Shown: positions 7,571-15,527 of the stretch, piece by piece
Position numbering within the stretch: the first letter of the stretch is position 1
How the letters are laid out: each line of letters starts with the position of its first letter
From: CAYLLT01 sp964591605
GTDB taxonomy: Bacteria > Planctomycetota > Phycisphaerae > UBA1845 > PWPN01
Assembly: GCA_964591605.1 (NCBI GenBank)
Contig: CAZQEN010000045.1
Span: 1 to 30,595 of the forward strand
DNA: 30,595 nt
Direction: 5' to 3'
Notes under the pieces: generated by a model
The model's database searches: none
Seen by the model: the letters and a program-made list of their open reading frames with translations, nothing else
What the model was told of the DNA's origin: nothing
Program-made: the position numbers and the translations under genes

Positions 7571-8515
7571 GTGGAAAACGACCGTTCCATCGAGCACGTG
7601 CCGGTCCTGATCGGTCCGGTGATGGAGTTGCTGTCGCCCGGTCCCGGGGAGACGGTGGTGGACTGCACGGTGGGGCACGGTGGGCACGCAGTTCTGCTCG
7701 CCCACGCCGTGGGACCGACCGGGCGTCTGATCGGCCTGGACGTCGATGCCTCCAACCTCGAGCGGGCCCGCCAGCGACTCGACGGCGCCGACCTGTCCAC
7801 CCGACGCCCGCACATCGATCTGGTGCGTGCCAATTTCGCCCAGATCGAGGCCACCCTCGATGCCCTCGGCGTGGGCACCGTGGACGTCATGCTGGCGGAT
7901 CTCGGGGTCAGCACCGACCAGCTTCTCGACCCGTCCCGCGGCTTCACCTTCAGCGCGGATTCTCCGCTCGACATGCGGCTCGACGACCGGCTCGAACGCA
8001 CCGCGTCGGACCTGGTGAACGCGCTGAGCGAAAACGAGCTCTCCGATCTCATTTTCTTCAACAGTCAGGAGCGGTTCAGCCGACGAATTGCGAAGCGAAT
8101 CTGCCAGGTTCGTCGAGAGGGACGCATCCGCCGCACGTCGGAGCTGGTCCGCATCGTCTGCTCGGCGCTGGGGACTTCACCACAGTCGCATCCGGGCAAG
8201 CTTCATCCGGCCACCCGCACGTTCCTGGCCCTCAGGATGGCGGTGAATCACGAGGTAGAGAACCTGCAGGCGCTGCTGGAGGCGGCGCCGAGACGCTTGA
8301 ATGCCGGCGGGCGGATCGGGATCATCAGCTTTCACAGCGGTGAAGACCGCCTGGTCAAGCAGAACTTTCTTGATCAGAAGCGCGCCGGCGTGTATGAAAT
8401 ACGCACGAAGAAGCCGGTGGCTCCGACGAGCGACGAGATCCGGCAGAATTCCCGATCGCGAAGCGCCAAGCTTCGTGTGGCTGTGCGGTTGCCGGAGGCA
8501 AAGAGCGCAGCCTGA
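7571..8515 (+). CDS. rsmH: 16S rRNA (cytosine(1402)-N(4))-methyltransferase RsmH (MraW)
   Basis: Cytoplasmic S-adenosylmethionine-dependent enzyme that methylates N4 of C1402 in 16S rRNA. From the GTG start it has 314 residues, the same size as the E. coli enzyme (313). The early segment EHVPVLIGPVMELL matches the family N-terminus. The SAM-binding motif is VVDCTVGHGGHAVLL, followed by DVMLADLGVST, the SPLDMRLD segment, HPATRTFLALRMAVN and IISFHSGEDRLVK, and the C-terminal SRSAKLRVA. The frame stays open upstream to 7373, but that part is an Arg/Pro-rich stretch unlike the family, so I placed the start next to the conserved sequence. It is the second classical dcw gene after mraZ, though separated from it by the non-coding region. 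Confidence 0.95.
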   Translation: MENDRSIEHVPVLIGPVMELLSPGPGETVVDCTVGHGGHAVLLAHAVGPTGRLIGLDVDASNLERARQRLDGADLSTRRPHIDLVRANFAQIEATLDALGVGTVDVMLADLGVSTDQLLDPSRGFTFSADSPLDMRLDDRLERTASDLVNALSENELSDLIFFNSQERFSRRIAKRICQVRREGRIRRTSELVRIVCSALGTSPQSHPGKLHPATRTFLALRMAVNHEVENLQALLEAAPRRLNAGGRIGIISFHSGEDRLVKQNFLDQKRAGVYEIRTKKPVAPTSDEIRQNSRSRSAKLRVAVRLPEAKSAA

Positions 8516-8570
8516 GGCGGTTTTCGCGGCGTGGTATCGGCGTGACGCCCGTGCGGGTATCACACAGAGG

Positions 8571-8605
8571 GTGGTGCCACACATCGGGCAGGCCGGTGCC
8601 ACGAA
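8571..8605. repeat. Short dispersed repeat, copy A (upstream of the LysM gene)
   Basis: This stretch aligns with 13842-13873, the last codons of murE. The 14 bases GCCGGTGCCACGAA are identical (8592-8605 and 13860-13873), and a looser GTG..CCAC half lies before them. It lies in the 123-bp rsmH-LysM interval, which otherwise holds only a GGAGG ribosome site (8630-8634). Confidence 0.5.
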
Positions 8606-8638
8606 GAGAACGGATTCGACACAGGACACGGAGGTTGT

Positions 8639-9790
8639 ATGACGCGTGAAACGAAGATCGGGCTTCTGGTCGGGCTGGCCTTCATCGTGGTCTTTGCGAT
8701 GCTGCTCCAGCACAGCGGCCCGACCGCTCCTCCCGGCGACATCCGTCAACTGGCCAGAGCCCAGAAACCGGCCGTGCTTCCGCTGGCCAACGAGCCGGTG
8801 CCCGAGCCGGATGTTTCCCCGGTCGCCAGTTTTCAGGACACCCCGGACCCGGACACTCCTCCGATGAGCGAAGGGTCACCCGCGTCCACGACGCTGGATC
8901 CCCCCGAGCCGACCGACCATGACTCGCCCGACATGCTGCCGCGGCCGGCGATCCTGAACCCCAGCGATCCCCTCGTACCCGATCCGTCGCCGTCGGGCAT
9001 TGCCGACGCCGACGGGCGAGGCAGCAAGCTCGAGATCATGCGCAAGGCGCCCGACGAGATCGTTCCTCCGACGCCGAGCGTCCGCGAGACCATGCCCACA
9101 TCGAGCCGCGAGCCCATCGCCCTGGCCGAGAGCGATTCGATCCGAAGGGAACCCGAGCCCACGAAGGCCCCGGCGGAATCGGTCGTAACAAGCGATCCAC
9201 CCGCCCGCAGCAAGGAGCACGTTGTCCAGAAGGGCGAGACCGTCCACTCGATCCTCCGGGCCGAATACAACTCGACATCGCCCAAGGTGGTGGAGGCGTT
9301 CCGGGCGGCCAACAAGGGTCAGATCAAGGACATCGACGTGGTCATCGAAGGGCAAAAAGTGATTCTCCCGGCCCTGCCGCGCGATCTGTTCGAACCGGTC
9401 GGCCCGTCCAAGGTCATCGTCGACGCGACGCAGAAGACGCGGGATTCCGATCTGGCTCAAATCGGAGCGGTGCTTAACAAGGGCCGCAAGGCACCCGCTC
9501 CGGGCGCCAAGCTGACGGACAGCGCCAAGGATCGCGAGAAACGCACGGACAGGGAAGTCGAAAAGCCCGTCGCTTCGACGCGGCGCGCCCCGAAAGAAAA
9601 CCGTTTCCACGAGGTACAGGTCAAAGAGACATTCAGCTCCATTGCTCGTGACCAACTGGGGTCCGAAGCGTTGTGGAAGGAGATCCAGCGGCTGAATCCC
9701 AATGTGGATCCCGGCAAGGTCAAGCCGGGAACGAAGTTGAGGCTGCCGACCAGGCGTCCGCTGGCGGACTCGGCGGCGGGCAGAACCTGA
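8639..9790 (+). CDS. Membrane-anchored protein with two LysM domains
   Basis: A 383-residue protein with a short cytoplasmic N-terminus, one membrane helix (IGLLVGLAFIVVFAMLL, residues 7-23), a long Pro/Asp/Ser-rich disordered region (about 27-190) and two LysM modules outside. LysM 1 (about 193-248) contains HVVQKGETVHSILRAEY and GQKVILPALP. LysM 2 (about 320-377) contains HEVQVKETFSSIARDQLG and PGTKLRLPT. LysM modules bind N-acetylglucosamine in peptidoglycan, so this protein probably tethers the membrane to the wall. Its place between rsmH and ftsL, with a one-base overlap to ftsL (TGATG), suggests a part in division or wall synthesis. That role is inferred. No enzymatic domain is visible. 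The start has GGAGG four bases upstream. Confidence 0.88.
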   Translation: MTRETKIGLLVGLAFIVVFAMLLQHSGPTAPPGDIRQLARAQKPAVLPLANEPVPEPDVSPVASFQDTPDPDTPPMSEGSPASTTLDPPEPTDHDSPDMLPRPAILNPSDPLVPDPSPSGIADADGRGSKLEIMRKAPDEIVPPTPSVRETMPTSSREPIALAESDSIRREPEPTKAPAESVVTSDPPARSKEHVVQKGETVHSILRAEYNSTSPKVVEAFRAANKGQIKDIDVVIEGQKVILPALPRDLFEPVGPSKVIVDATQKTRDSDLAQIGAVLNKGRKAPAPGAKLTDSAKDREKRTDREVEKPVASTRRAPKENRFHEVQVKETFSSIARDQLGSEALWKEIQRLNPNVDPGKVKPGTKLRLPTRRPLADSAAGRT

Positions 9791-10062
9791 TGACGATTCC
9801 GCGCATGGTGGGTGTTCTGGTCGGCATGGCGGCGATCGGCGTTGCCGTGGTGGCGCTTCGCCTCGAACAGAGCCAGCACCTGCGCGAAATCCAGAAACTG
9901 CAGTTCCGCCAGGCGGAGCTTCGCCAGCAGCTCTGGTCGCAAAACATGGAACTGGCCCGATTGCGCAGTCCGCAGATGGTCCGCGAGCGGGCCGCTCGTT
10001 TTGGCGTCGAAGCCAGCCCCGAACCGGCGCCCGTCAGCCAGCCTTCGCCCGGCTGGCGATGA
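9790..10062 (+). CDS. ftsL: FtsL-like division protein
   Basis: A 90-residue bitopic membrane protein: a short N-terminus, one membrane helix (about residues 6-23), then a predicted coiled coil with heptad-like leucines and glutamines (EQSQHLREIQKLQFRQAEL, about 27-58), and a short Pro-rich tail. FtsL has low sequence conservation, so identification rests on size, topology, the coiled coil and its position directly before ftsI. In other bacteria FtsL forms a complex with FtsB and FtsQ that activates FtsW-FtsI. The start overlaps the LysM stop by one base. The 162 bases between it and ftsI hold no recognisable gene. Confidence 0.75.
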   Translation: MTIPRMVGVLVGMAAIGVAVVALRLEQSQHLREIQKLQFRQAELRQQLWSQNMELARLRSPQMVRERAARFGVEASPEPAPVSQPSPGWR

Positions 10063-10224
10063 GGTCGTCTCACCGCGCTCCCGGGCGCACGGGAGTGATT
10101 CGGGAGGTCGGGAGGGCAGGAGGCGCACGAAGGTCCTTCGCTTCTGAGCGACAGGACATTGCGATGCCCATCCGACCCTCCTCGATTCCCTGGCAGGCGG
10201 GGGCTTCGCGCAGGTGTGACAGGC

Positions 10225-11961
10225 ATGCGTGTGCGGGTCGCTCAAGGGTTGATCGTGTGCGTGTGCCTGGCGTTCGTGGGGCTCGCCGGCCGGCTCGTCT
10301 ACATCCAGTCCCAAATGCGGCCCCAACTGACGGAATGGGTGGAGCGCCGTCAGATGGGCATCATCCCGCTGCCCGGCTGCCGTGGGACCATCCTCGATCG
10401 CCGGCATCGCGTGCTGGCGGGAAGCCAGAATCGCCCGACCGTCTACGCCGATCCGAGCATGCTGGAGGACCGGGCCGAAGTGGCCCAGACGCTGGCGGCC
10501 ATCCTGGATCCTCCCCTCGATGACCTCCGCAAACTGCTCGACAAGCCCCCCTCCTCGCGGTTTGTCGTTGTGCAGCGGAGCGTGAACGCGACCCAGGTCG
10601 ACGCCATCCGGAAGCTCAGGCCGCCGATCCCGGGCCTGGGCATCATGCAGGAACCTGCCCGGACCTATCCCATGGAAGGTCTGGCCGCCCACATCCTGGG
10701 CTTCGTGGGCGCCGACCGCCACGGGCTCGAAGGCGTCGAGCTGGCCTGCGAAAAGTACCTGCGTGACAAACCAGGGCAACGGACCGTGTATTACGATGCC
10801 AAGCGCAGTGCGCTTTTCCAGGCCCCGGACTCGTATGTGCCCCCAAGGGACGGCCTGCACGTCATACTGACCATCGACTCGGCCATCCAGGAGATCATTG
10901 AACGTCAGCTCTCGGGGGCGGTCGAGAAGTTCCAGGCCGAGAGCGGCGTCGCCATCCTGATGCACCCCCAAACGGGTGAAATCCTCGGCATGGCCTCGTA
11001 TCCTTCCTTCTTCCCGGCCAGCGCCGCAAAGGTCACGCCCGACGCACGCCGCAATCGCGCCCTCACCGATCCGGTCGAGCCGGGCAGCGTTTTCAAGCCG
11101 TTCGTCATGGCCGCCGCCCTCAGCGCAGGCGTGACCCGGCCCGACGAAATGATCAACTGCCAGGGCGGCGTGCTCATGATTGGCAACCGCCGCCTCCATG
11201 ATTCGCATCCGCACGGCCTGCTCACCGCCGCCCACGTCGTGGCACAGTCGAGCAATATCGGCATGGCCATCATCGGCATGCGGCTCGGCAACAAGCGCAT
11301 GCACGACTACCTGGCGAATCTGGGTTATGGGAAACTGACCGGCATCGACCTGCCCGGCGAGAGCCCCGGACTCTTCATGCCGCTCAAGGCGTGGGCGCCG
11401 TACACCACGGCATCGGTTCCCATGGGTCACGAACTGGCGGTCACGCCCATTCAGCTCCTCACCGCCTTTTCCACCCTCGTCAACGGCGGACGGCTCATGC
11501 AGCCGCGACTCGTCGCCGCGATCGTTGACCAGGAGGGTAAAGTCGTCGAAGACCGCAGTGCACCCGTGTGCAAGGGCCAGGTGGTCGAGCCTCACGTGGC
11601 CGCCATGATGCATTCCATCCTCGTCCTGGTGGTGAACGAGGGCACGGGTCGGGCCTGCCAGCTCGATCGCTGGCAGGTGATGGGCAAGACCGGAACCGCT
11701 CAGGTGCCCCGAAAGGACCGGCGCGGTTATGAGGAAGGCGCGTACCTCAGCTCGTTCATCGCCGCGGTTCCGGCGAGCGATCCGCAGCTCGCGTGCCTGG
11801 TGATGATCCGCAAGCCGAATCGCAAGATCGCTTACTATGGTTCGCAGGTGTCGGCTCCCGTGGTCAAGTCGATCTTTGAGCAGGTCCTGCCGTATCTGAA
11901 CGTGCCGCCGGACAAGGAACCGCCGCGGCCCAGGCAGGTGAAGGTGGCATTGACGCGTTGA
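10225..11961 (+). CDS. ftsI: Penicillin-binding protein, FtsI/PBP3-type transpeptidase
   Basis: Class B penicillin-binding protein that crosslinks septal peptidoglycan. From the ATG at 10225 it has 578 residues. One membrane helix lies at the N-terminus (AQGLIVCVCLAFVGLAGRL), then the dimerisation module (RGTILDRRHRVLA) and the transpeptidase domain. Active-site motifs are SVFK (Ser288), SSN (342-344) and KTGT (Lys488). No PASTA repeats are present at the C-terminus. A TTG at 10159 in frame would add 22 residues. An ATG at 10164 lies in another frame and gives a basic leader, so an N-terminal frameshift error cannot be excluded. Position after ftsL and pairing with ftsW support division rather than elongation. 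Confidence 0.92.
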   Translation: MRVRVAQGLIVCVCLAFVGLAGRLVYIQSQMRPQLTEWVERRQMGIIPLPGCRGTILDRRHRVLAGSQNRPTVYADPSMLEDRAEVAQTLAAILDPPLDDLRKLLDKPPSSRFVVVQRSVNATQVDAIRKLRPPIPGLGIMQEPARTYPMEGLAAHILGFVGADRHGLEGVELACEKYLRDKPGQRTVYYDAKRSALFQAPDSYVPPRDGLHVILTIDSAIQEIIERQLSGAVEKFQAESGVAILMHPQTGEILGMASYPSFFPASAAKVTPDARRNRALTDPVEPGSVFKPFVMAAALSAGVTRPDEMINCQGGVLMIGNRRLHDSHPHGLLTAAHVVAQSSNIGMAIIGMRLGNKRMHDYLANLGYGKLTGIDLPGESPGLFMPLKAWAPYTTASVPMGHELAVTPIQLLTAFSTLVNGGRLMQPRLVAAIVDQEGKVVEDRSAPVCKGQVVEPHVAAMMHSILVLVVNEGTGRACQLDRWQVMGKTGTAQVPRKDRRGYEEGAYLSSFIAAVPASDPQLACLVMIRKPNRKIAYYGSQVSAPVVKSIFEQVLPYLNVPPDKEPPRPRQVKVALTR

Positions 11962-12096
11962 TGAGGTGCAGGCAAGGAGCCAGGAGGCGGATCACGCAAG
12001 ATTGAGGTGCGAGCTGCGGTCTCGCATTGGGGTAAGAACTCGAACAGGTCCCCGCCTCCGATTCGGGCATCGTTTGTGGCCGGAGGCCACACAGAC

Positions 12097-13889
12097 ATGA
12101 CACAGCTCAAAGCCGAAATGAAGTGGTCGCAGTTGCTGGAGCGATCGGGCCTGCGCGGGACGTTCCTGAGCGCGGCCGATCCGGTGGTGCGCGGCGTGGT
12201 GGAAGACTCGCGTGCCGTACGGCCGGGTGACTGCTTTGTGGCCATGCGCGGCAGCAAGCTGGACGGGCACCGGTTCGTGGACGCGGCGATTCAGGCAGGG
12301 GCGGCGGCCATCGTCTGCGAACAGCCGACCCCGCTGGCCCCTCACGTGGCCGGACTGATGCTTCCCTCCGCTCGGGGCGCCGCCGGCCGGCTGGGCGCGG
12401 CCCTCTATGGGCTCGACGTGATCCAGCGCAGTGGGCGTCTCAAGGTGGTGGGAATCACCGGAACGAATGGTAAGAGCACCTTCTGCTTTCTGCTCCGCTC
12501 CATCCTGAGAATCGCCGGGCACCCGACGGCGCTGCTGGGCACTATCGAGTACGATCTCCTCAGCCGGCGGATCGAGGCCGACCTGACCACGCCCGCAGCG
12601 GCGACGCTCGTGAGTTACCTGGCCGAGGCCGCACGGGCGGGCGCCACGCACGCGGCCATGGAGGTCTCCAGCATCGCCCTCGACCAGGGCCGCTGCGACG
12701 GGATCGAGTTCTCCGTTGGCGTCTTCAGCAACCTGACCGGCGATCACCTCGATTACCACGGCACCATGGAGTCCTACTTCGCGGCCAAGAAACGACTCTT
12801 CGAGCGGCTGGCTCCGCATGCGGTGGCGGTGACCAACATCGATGATCCGCACGGGCCCCGGATCGTGGAAGGTTGCGCCGCCCGGATCATCCGCTACGGA
12901 CTGGCGCGGCCGGGTCCGCGCACCGGCGCCGAGTCACCCGCGCGGACAGGTCTGGACCTCATGGCGGACGTGCACGAATACACCGCCGCCGGCACGCGCT
13001 GCACGCTGATGCTGGCCTGCGATGGACAACTGGAGGAGTGNNNNNNNNNNNNNNNNNNNNNNNNNNNNNNNNNNNNNNNNNNNNNNNNNNNNNNNNNNNN
13101 NNNNNNNNNNNNNNNNNNNNNNNNNNNNNNNNNNNNNNNNCCGCCGGCACGCGCTGCACGCTGATGCTGGCCTGCGATGGACAACTGGAGGAGTGTGTCG
13201 AACTGCACACGCCACTGGTCGGGCAGCACAACGTGCAGAACTGCCTGGCTGCGGCGGGCGCCGCCGTCGGACTGGGCCTCTCGCTCAAACAGGTGGTCGC
13301 CGGTCTGCGGGGCGTGTCCAGCGTTCCTGGCCGGCTGCAGCGCGTACTGCCTCTGGACGATACCGCTTCGGACGTGACAGTTCTGGTGGACTATGCTCAT
13401 ACGGACGACGCTCTGGCCAATGTACTTTCCGCGTTGCGACCCCTGAGCCGCGGGAGGCTGATCGTGGTGTTCGGCTGCGGGGGCGACCGCGACTCGACCA
13501 AGCGCCCGCGAATGGCCCGGGTGGCCGCCCGGTATGCCGACCGGATCATCGTCACGAGCGACAATCCGCGGACCGAGGACCCGCAGGCGATCATTCGCGG
13601 CGTCCTGGCCGGTTTCGAGAGCGATCAGCTCGCGCAGGTCGAGACAGAGCCCGATCGCCGACGGGCGATCACGTCGGCCATTGTCGGGGCGCGCCCGGGC
13701 GATGTCGTGCTGCTGGCGGGCAAAGGCCACGAGAACTACCAGCTCATCGGCACCCAGAGGCTGCCCTTTGACGACGCCCAGGTCGCTGCTGAGGTACTGA
13801 CCGCCGCCGGGCATCGCTCCAGGGACACGACCAGATCGTCCGTGCTCCACTGCGGGGATGCCGGTGCCACGAAACGGGGGGCGGCATGA
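12097..13889 (+). CDS. murE: UDP-MurNAc-L-Ala-D-Glu:meso-diaminopimelate ligase
   Basis: Cytoplasmic ATP-dependent ligase adding the third peptide residue to the wall precursor. The 100-N run inside it is an artefact: the 55 bases before it (12986-13040) are repeated exactly after it (13141-13195). When one copy and the N run are removed, the reading frame joins into a 545-residue protein. Visible motifs are SRAVRPGDCFVAM in the N-terminal domain, ATP-binding VVGITGTNGKST, the EVSSIALDQGR region, NLTGDHLDYHG, and DNPR (about residue 437 after joining), the signature for meso-diaminopimelate. E. coli MurE has 495 residues. Part of the excess is a C-terminal tail encoded by a dispersed repeat. 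GGAGG lies ten bases before the chosen ATG; the ATG at 12118 is an alternative. The stop overlaps the murF start (ATGA). The 135 bases before the gene show nothing else. Confidence 0.93.
12986..13195. other. False scaffold gap: exact 55-bp duplication around 100 N
   Basis: Bases 12986-13040 and 13141-13195 are identical, with the 100 N between them (13041-13140). Two contigs that overlapped by 55 bases were placed end to end instead of merged. A 55-base overlap is what a de Bruijn assembler run at k=55 leaves at contig ends. Removing 155 bases restores murE. Confidence 0.95.
13842..13873. repeat. Short dispersed repeat, copy B (3' end of murE)
   Basis: Aligned with 8571-8605 and sharing the same identical 14-base core. 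It encodes the last residues of MurE, beyond the part that resembles the family, so the repeat seems to have supplied the gene's present end. Confidence 0.5.
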
Positions 13890-15448
13890 AGGCACTCACG
13901 CTCGAAGAAGCGACCACCGCCATGCAGGGCCATTGCGACCGGCTCGCGCCGGGTGGAAGCTTCGCCCGCGTGGTGACTGATTCACGCGAGGTGCGGCCCG
14001 GCGACCTGTTTATCGCCATCAAGGGCGAGCGGTTCGACGGTCACGAGTTCCTGCCGCAGGCGCTCGCCGCAGGCGCTGTTGCCGCCGTGGTGCGGAGCGA
14101 CTACATCCCTCCGGATGGCCCCGCCTCCGGGGTTGTGGCTTCAGACGGCATGCTCATCCGGGTGGACGATACCATCCAGGCCCTCGGCCGGCTGGGCCGC
14201 TATTACCGCCGTCAGATCATCGGCGGCTCGATGACCGTGATTGCCGTCACCGGCAGCAACGGCAAGACGACGACCAAGTTCATGATCGCCCACATTCTCG
14301 GCGGGCGATGGAAGGGCCACGCCTCGGTCAAGAGCTTCAATAACAACATCGGCGTGCCGCTCACGCTGCTCTCAGCCGAGCCGCCCGAGACATTCCTGGT
14401 CTGCGAACTGGGGATGAACGCGCCCGGCGAGATCGGCGGGCTGGCGCATCTGGTGGAGCCCGACATCGCCGTCGTGACCAGCGTGGCCGAGGCGCATCTC
14501 GAGCGTCTGGGCAGTATCGAGCGGATTGCCGAGGAGAAGCTGTCGCTCCTGTCGCATCTGCAGGCAGACGGTCTGGCCGTCGTGAACGTGGATCGTGAGG
14601 TGGTTCGCCGCTTCCTGGAGAAAGACCGCCGGTTCAGGAAGATCAAGCGCGTCACCGCGGGTGAATGGCAGGAGGCGGACCTGCGGCTGACCGATGCGAG
14701 GAAAGTGGAAGCTCCCGGCTCTCGCAGCCAGGACGGTGCGGACGAGCGCCCGGCCGGCGGGCCCGACGGGGCTCCGAGCGGAAGCCGCCTCGAGGAGGGT
14801 CCGCGCGAAGGAGCCGTCCCATGTTGGGAATTCACGGTCAACGACCGGTTTGCGTATCGGCTCTGTGTGCCGGGCAGGCATAACGTGGTGAACGCGCTGT
14901 GTGCCATCGCCGTCGCCCGGAGGATGGGTATGGATCACGACGAGATTGCCGCACGCCTCGCGACGTTCGAGCTGCCCAGAATGCGGCTTGAGTGCGAGCA
15001 GATCGGCGAGATCCGCGTGATCAATGATGCATACAATGCGAACCCGGCATCGCTGGCGGCGGCGATCAGTGTGCTGGCCGACATGCCGGCCGCCGGGCGG
15101 CGCGTCCTCGTCGTGGGCGACATGCGGGAGCTGGGCGCCGCGGCCCAGACGCTGCATCGCCAGTGCGCAGGCCAGATCGCGGCGGCCAGGCTGGACCTGG
15201 TGATCGCCGTCGGCGAGCACGCCGAAACGATCGCGGCGGAAGTCTCGCGAAGCTCGGGCGGTCGAACGGCGACGGTGGCCTATGCCACGACTGCGGCGGC
15301 CCGCCGTCGCCTGGTCTCGCATCTCGAAGCCGGGGATACGCTGTTGCTCAAAGGATCGAGAGCCATGGGTCTCGAGGTGCTCCTGGACGACATTCGCGCT
15401 TCGGCCCTGGCCTCCGCGCGACAGCAGCCTTCGTGTACCGCGGCGTGA
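13886..15448 (+). CDS. murF: UDP-MurNAc-tripeptide:D-Ala-D-Ala ligase
   Basis: Cytoplasmic ATP-dependent ligase that adds D-Ala-D-Ala to complete the UDP-MurNAc-pentapeptide. It has 520 residues against about 450 in E. coli. The N-terminal domain has DSREVRPGDLFIAIKGERFD, the central domain the ATP loop VTGSNGKTTTKF and KSFNNNIGVPLTLL, and the C-terminal domain NDAYNANPASLAAA and VVGDMRELG. Residues about 272-311 are a low-complexity insert rich in Gly, Pro, Ser, Asp and Arg, between conserved parts of the central domain. It lies in a surface position by sequence context and explains much of the extra length. The start overlaps the murE stop (ATGA), so the two are translationally coupled. The 79 bases to mraY hold no feature I can name. 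Confidence 0.95.
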   Translation: MKALTLEEATTAMQGHCDRLAPGGSFARVVTDSREVRPGDLFIAIKGERFDGHEFLPQALAAGAVAAVVRSDYIPPDGPASGVVASDGMLIRVDDTIQALGRLGRYYRRQIIGGSMTVIAVTGSNGKTTTKFMIAHILGGRWKGHASVKSFNNNIGVPLTLLSAEPPETFLVCELGMNAPGEIGGLAHLVEPDIAVVTSVAEAHLERLGSIERIAEEKLSLLSHLQADGLAVVNVDREVVRRFLEKDRRFRKIKRVTAGEWQEADLRLTDARKVEAPGSRSQDGADERPAGGPDGAPSGSRLEEGPREGAVPCWEFTVNDRFAYRLCVPGRHNVVNALCAIAVARRMGMDHDEIAARLATFELPRMRLECEQIGEIRVINDAYNANPASLAAAISVLADMPAAGRRVLVVGDMRELGAAAQTLHRQCAGQIAAARLDLVIAVGEHAETIAAEVSRSSGGRTATVAYATTAAARRRLVSHLEAGDTLLLKGSRAMGLEVLLDDIRASALASARQQPSCTAA

Positions 15449-15527
15449 GCGGTGTTCGCCCGAATGCCGCGCCCGGCGAATCGGGTCCGACGGGACCGCG
15501 CCCGCCGACAACGGTTGATACAAAGCA

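Noticed and set aside
10059..10523. Separate small gene before ftsI in another frame, with an ATG at 10164
   Set aside because: It overlaps the conserved start of FtsI and shows no family pattern; noted only as a possible frameshift at the FtsI N-terminus.
9457..11613. 718-codon open frame on the minus strand across the LysM, ftsL and ftsI genes
   Set aside because: It is antisense to clearly conserved genes, has no family pattern, is rich in His, Gly, Asp and Arg as expected for the reverse of GC-rich codons, and has no ribosome site.
13041..13140. Real tandem duplication within murE
   Set aside because: Exact identity over 55 bases that stops precisely at the N run is an assembly overlap, and a single copy restores the frame.
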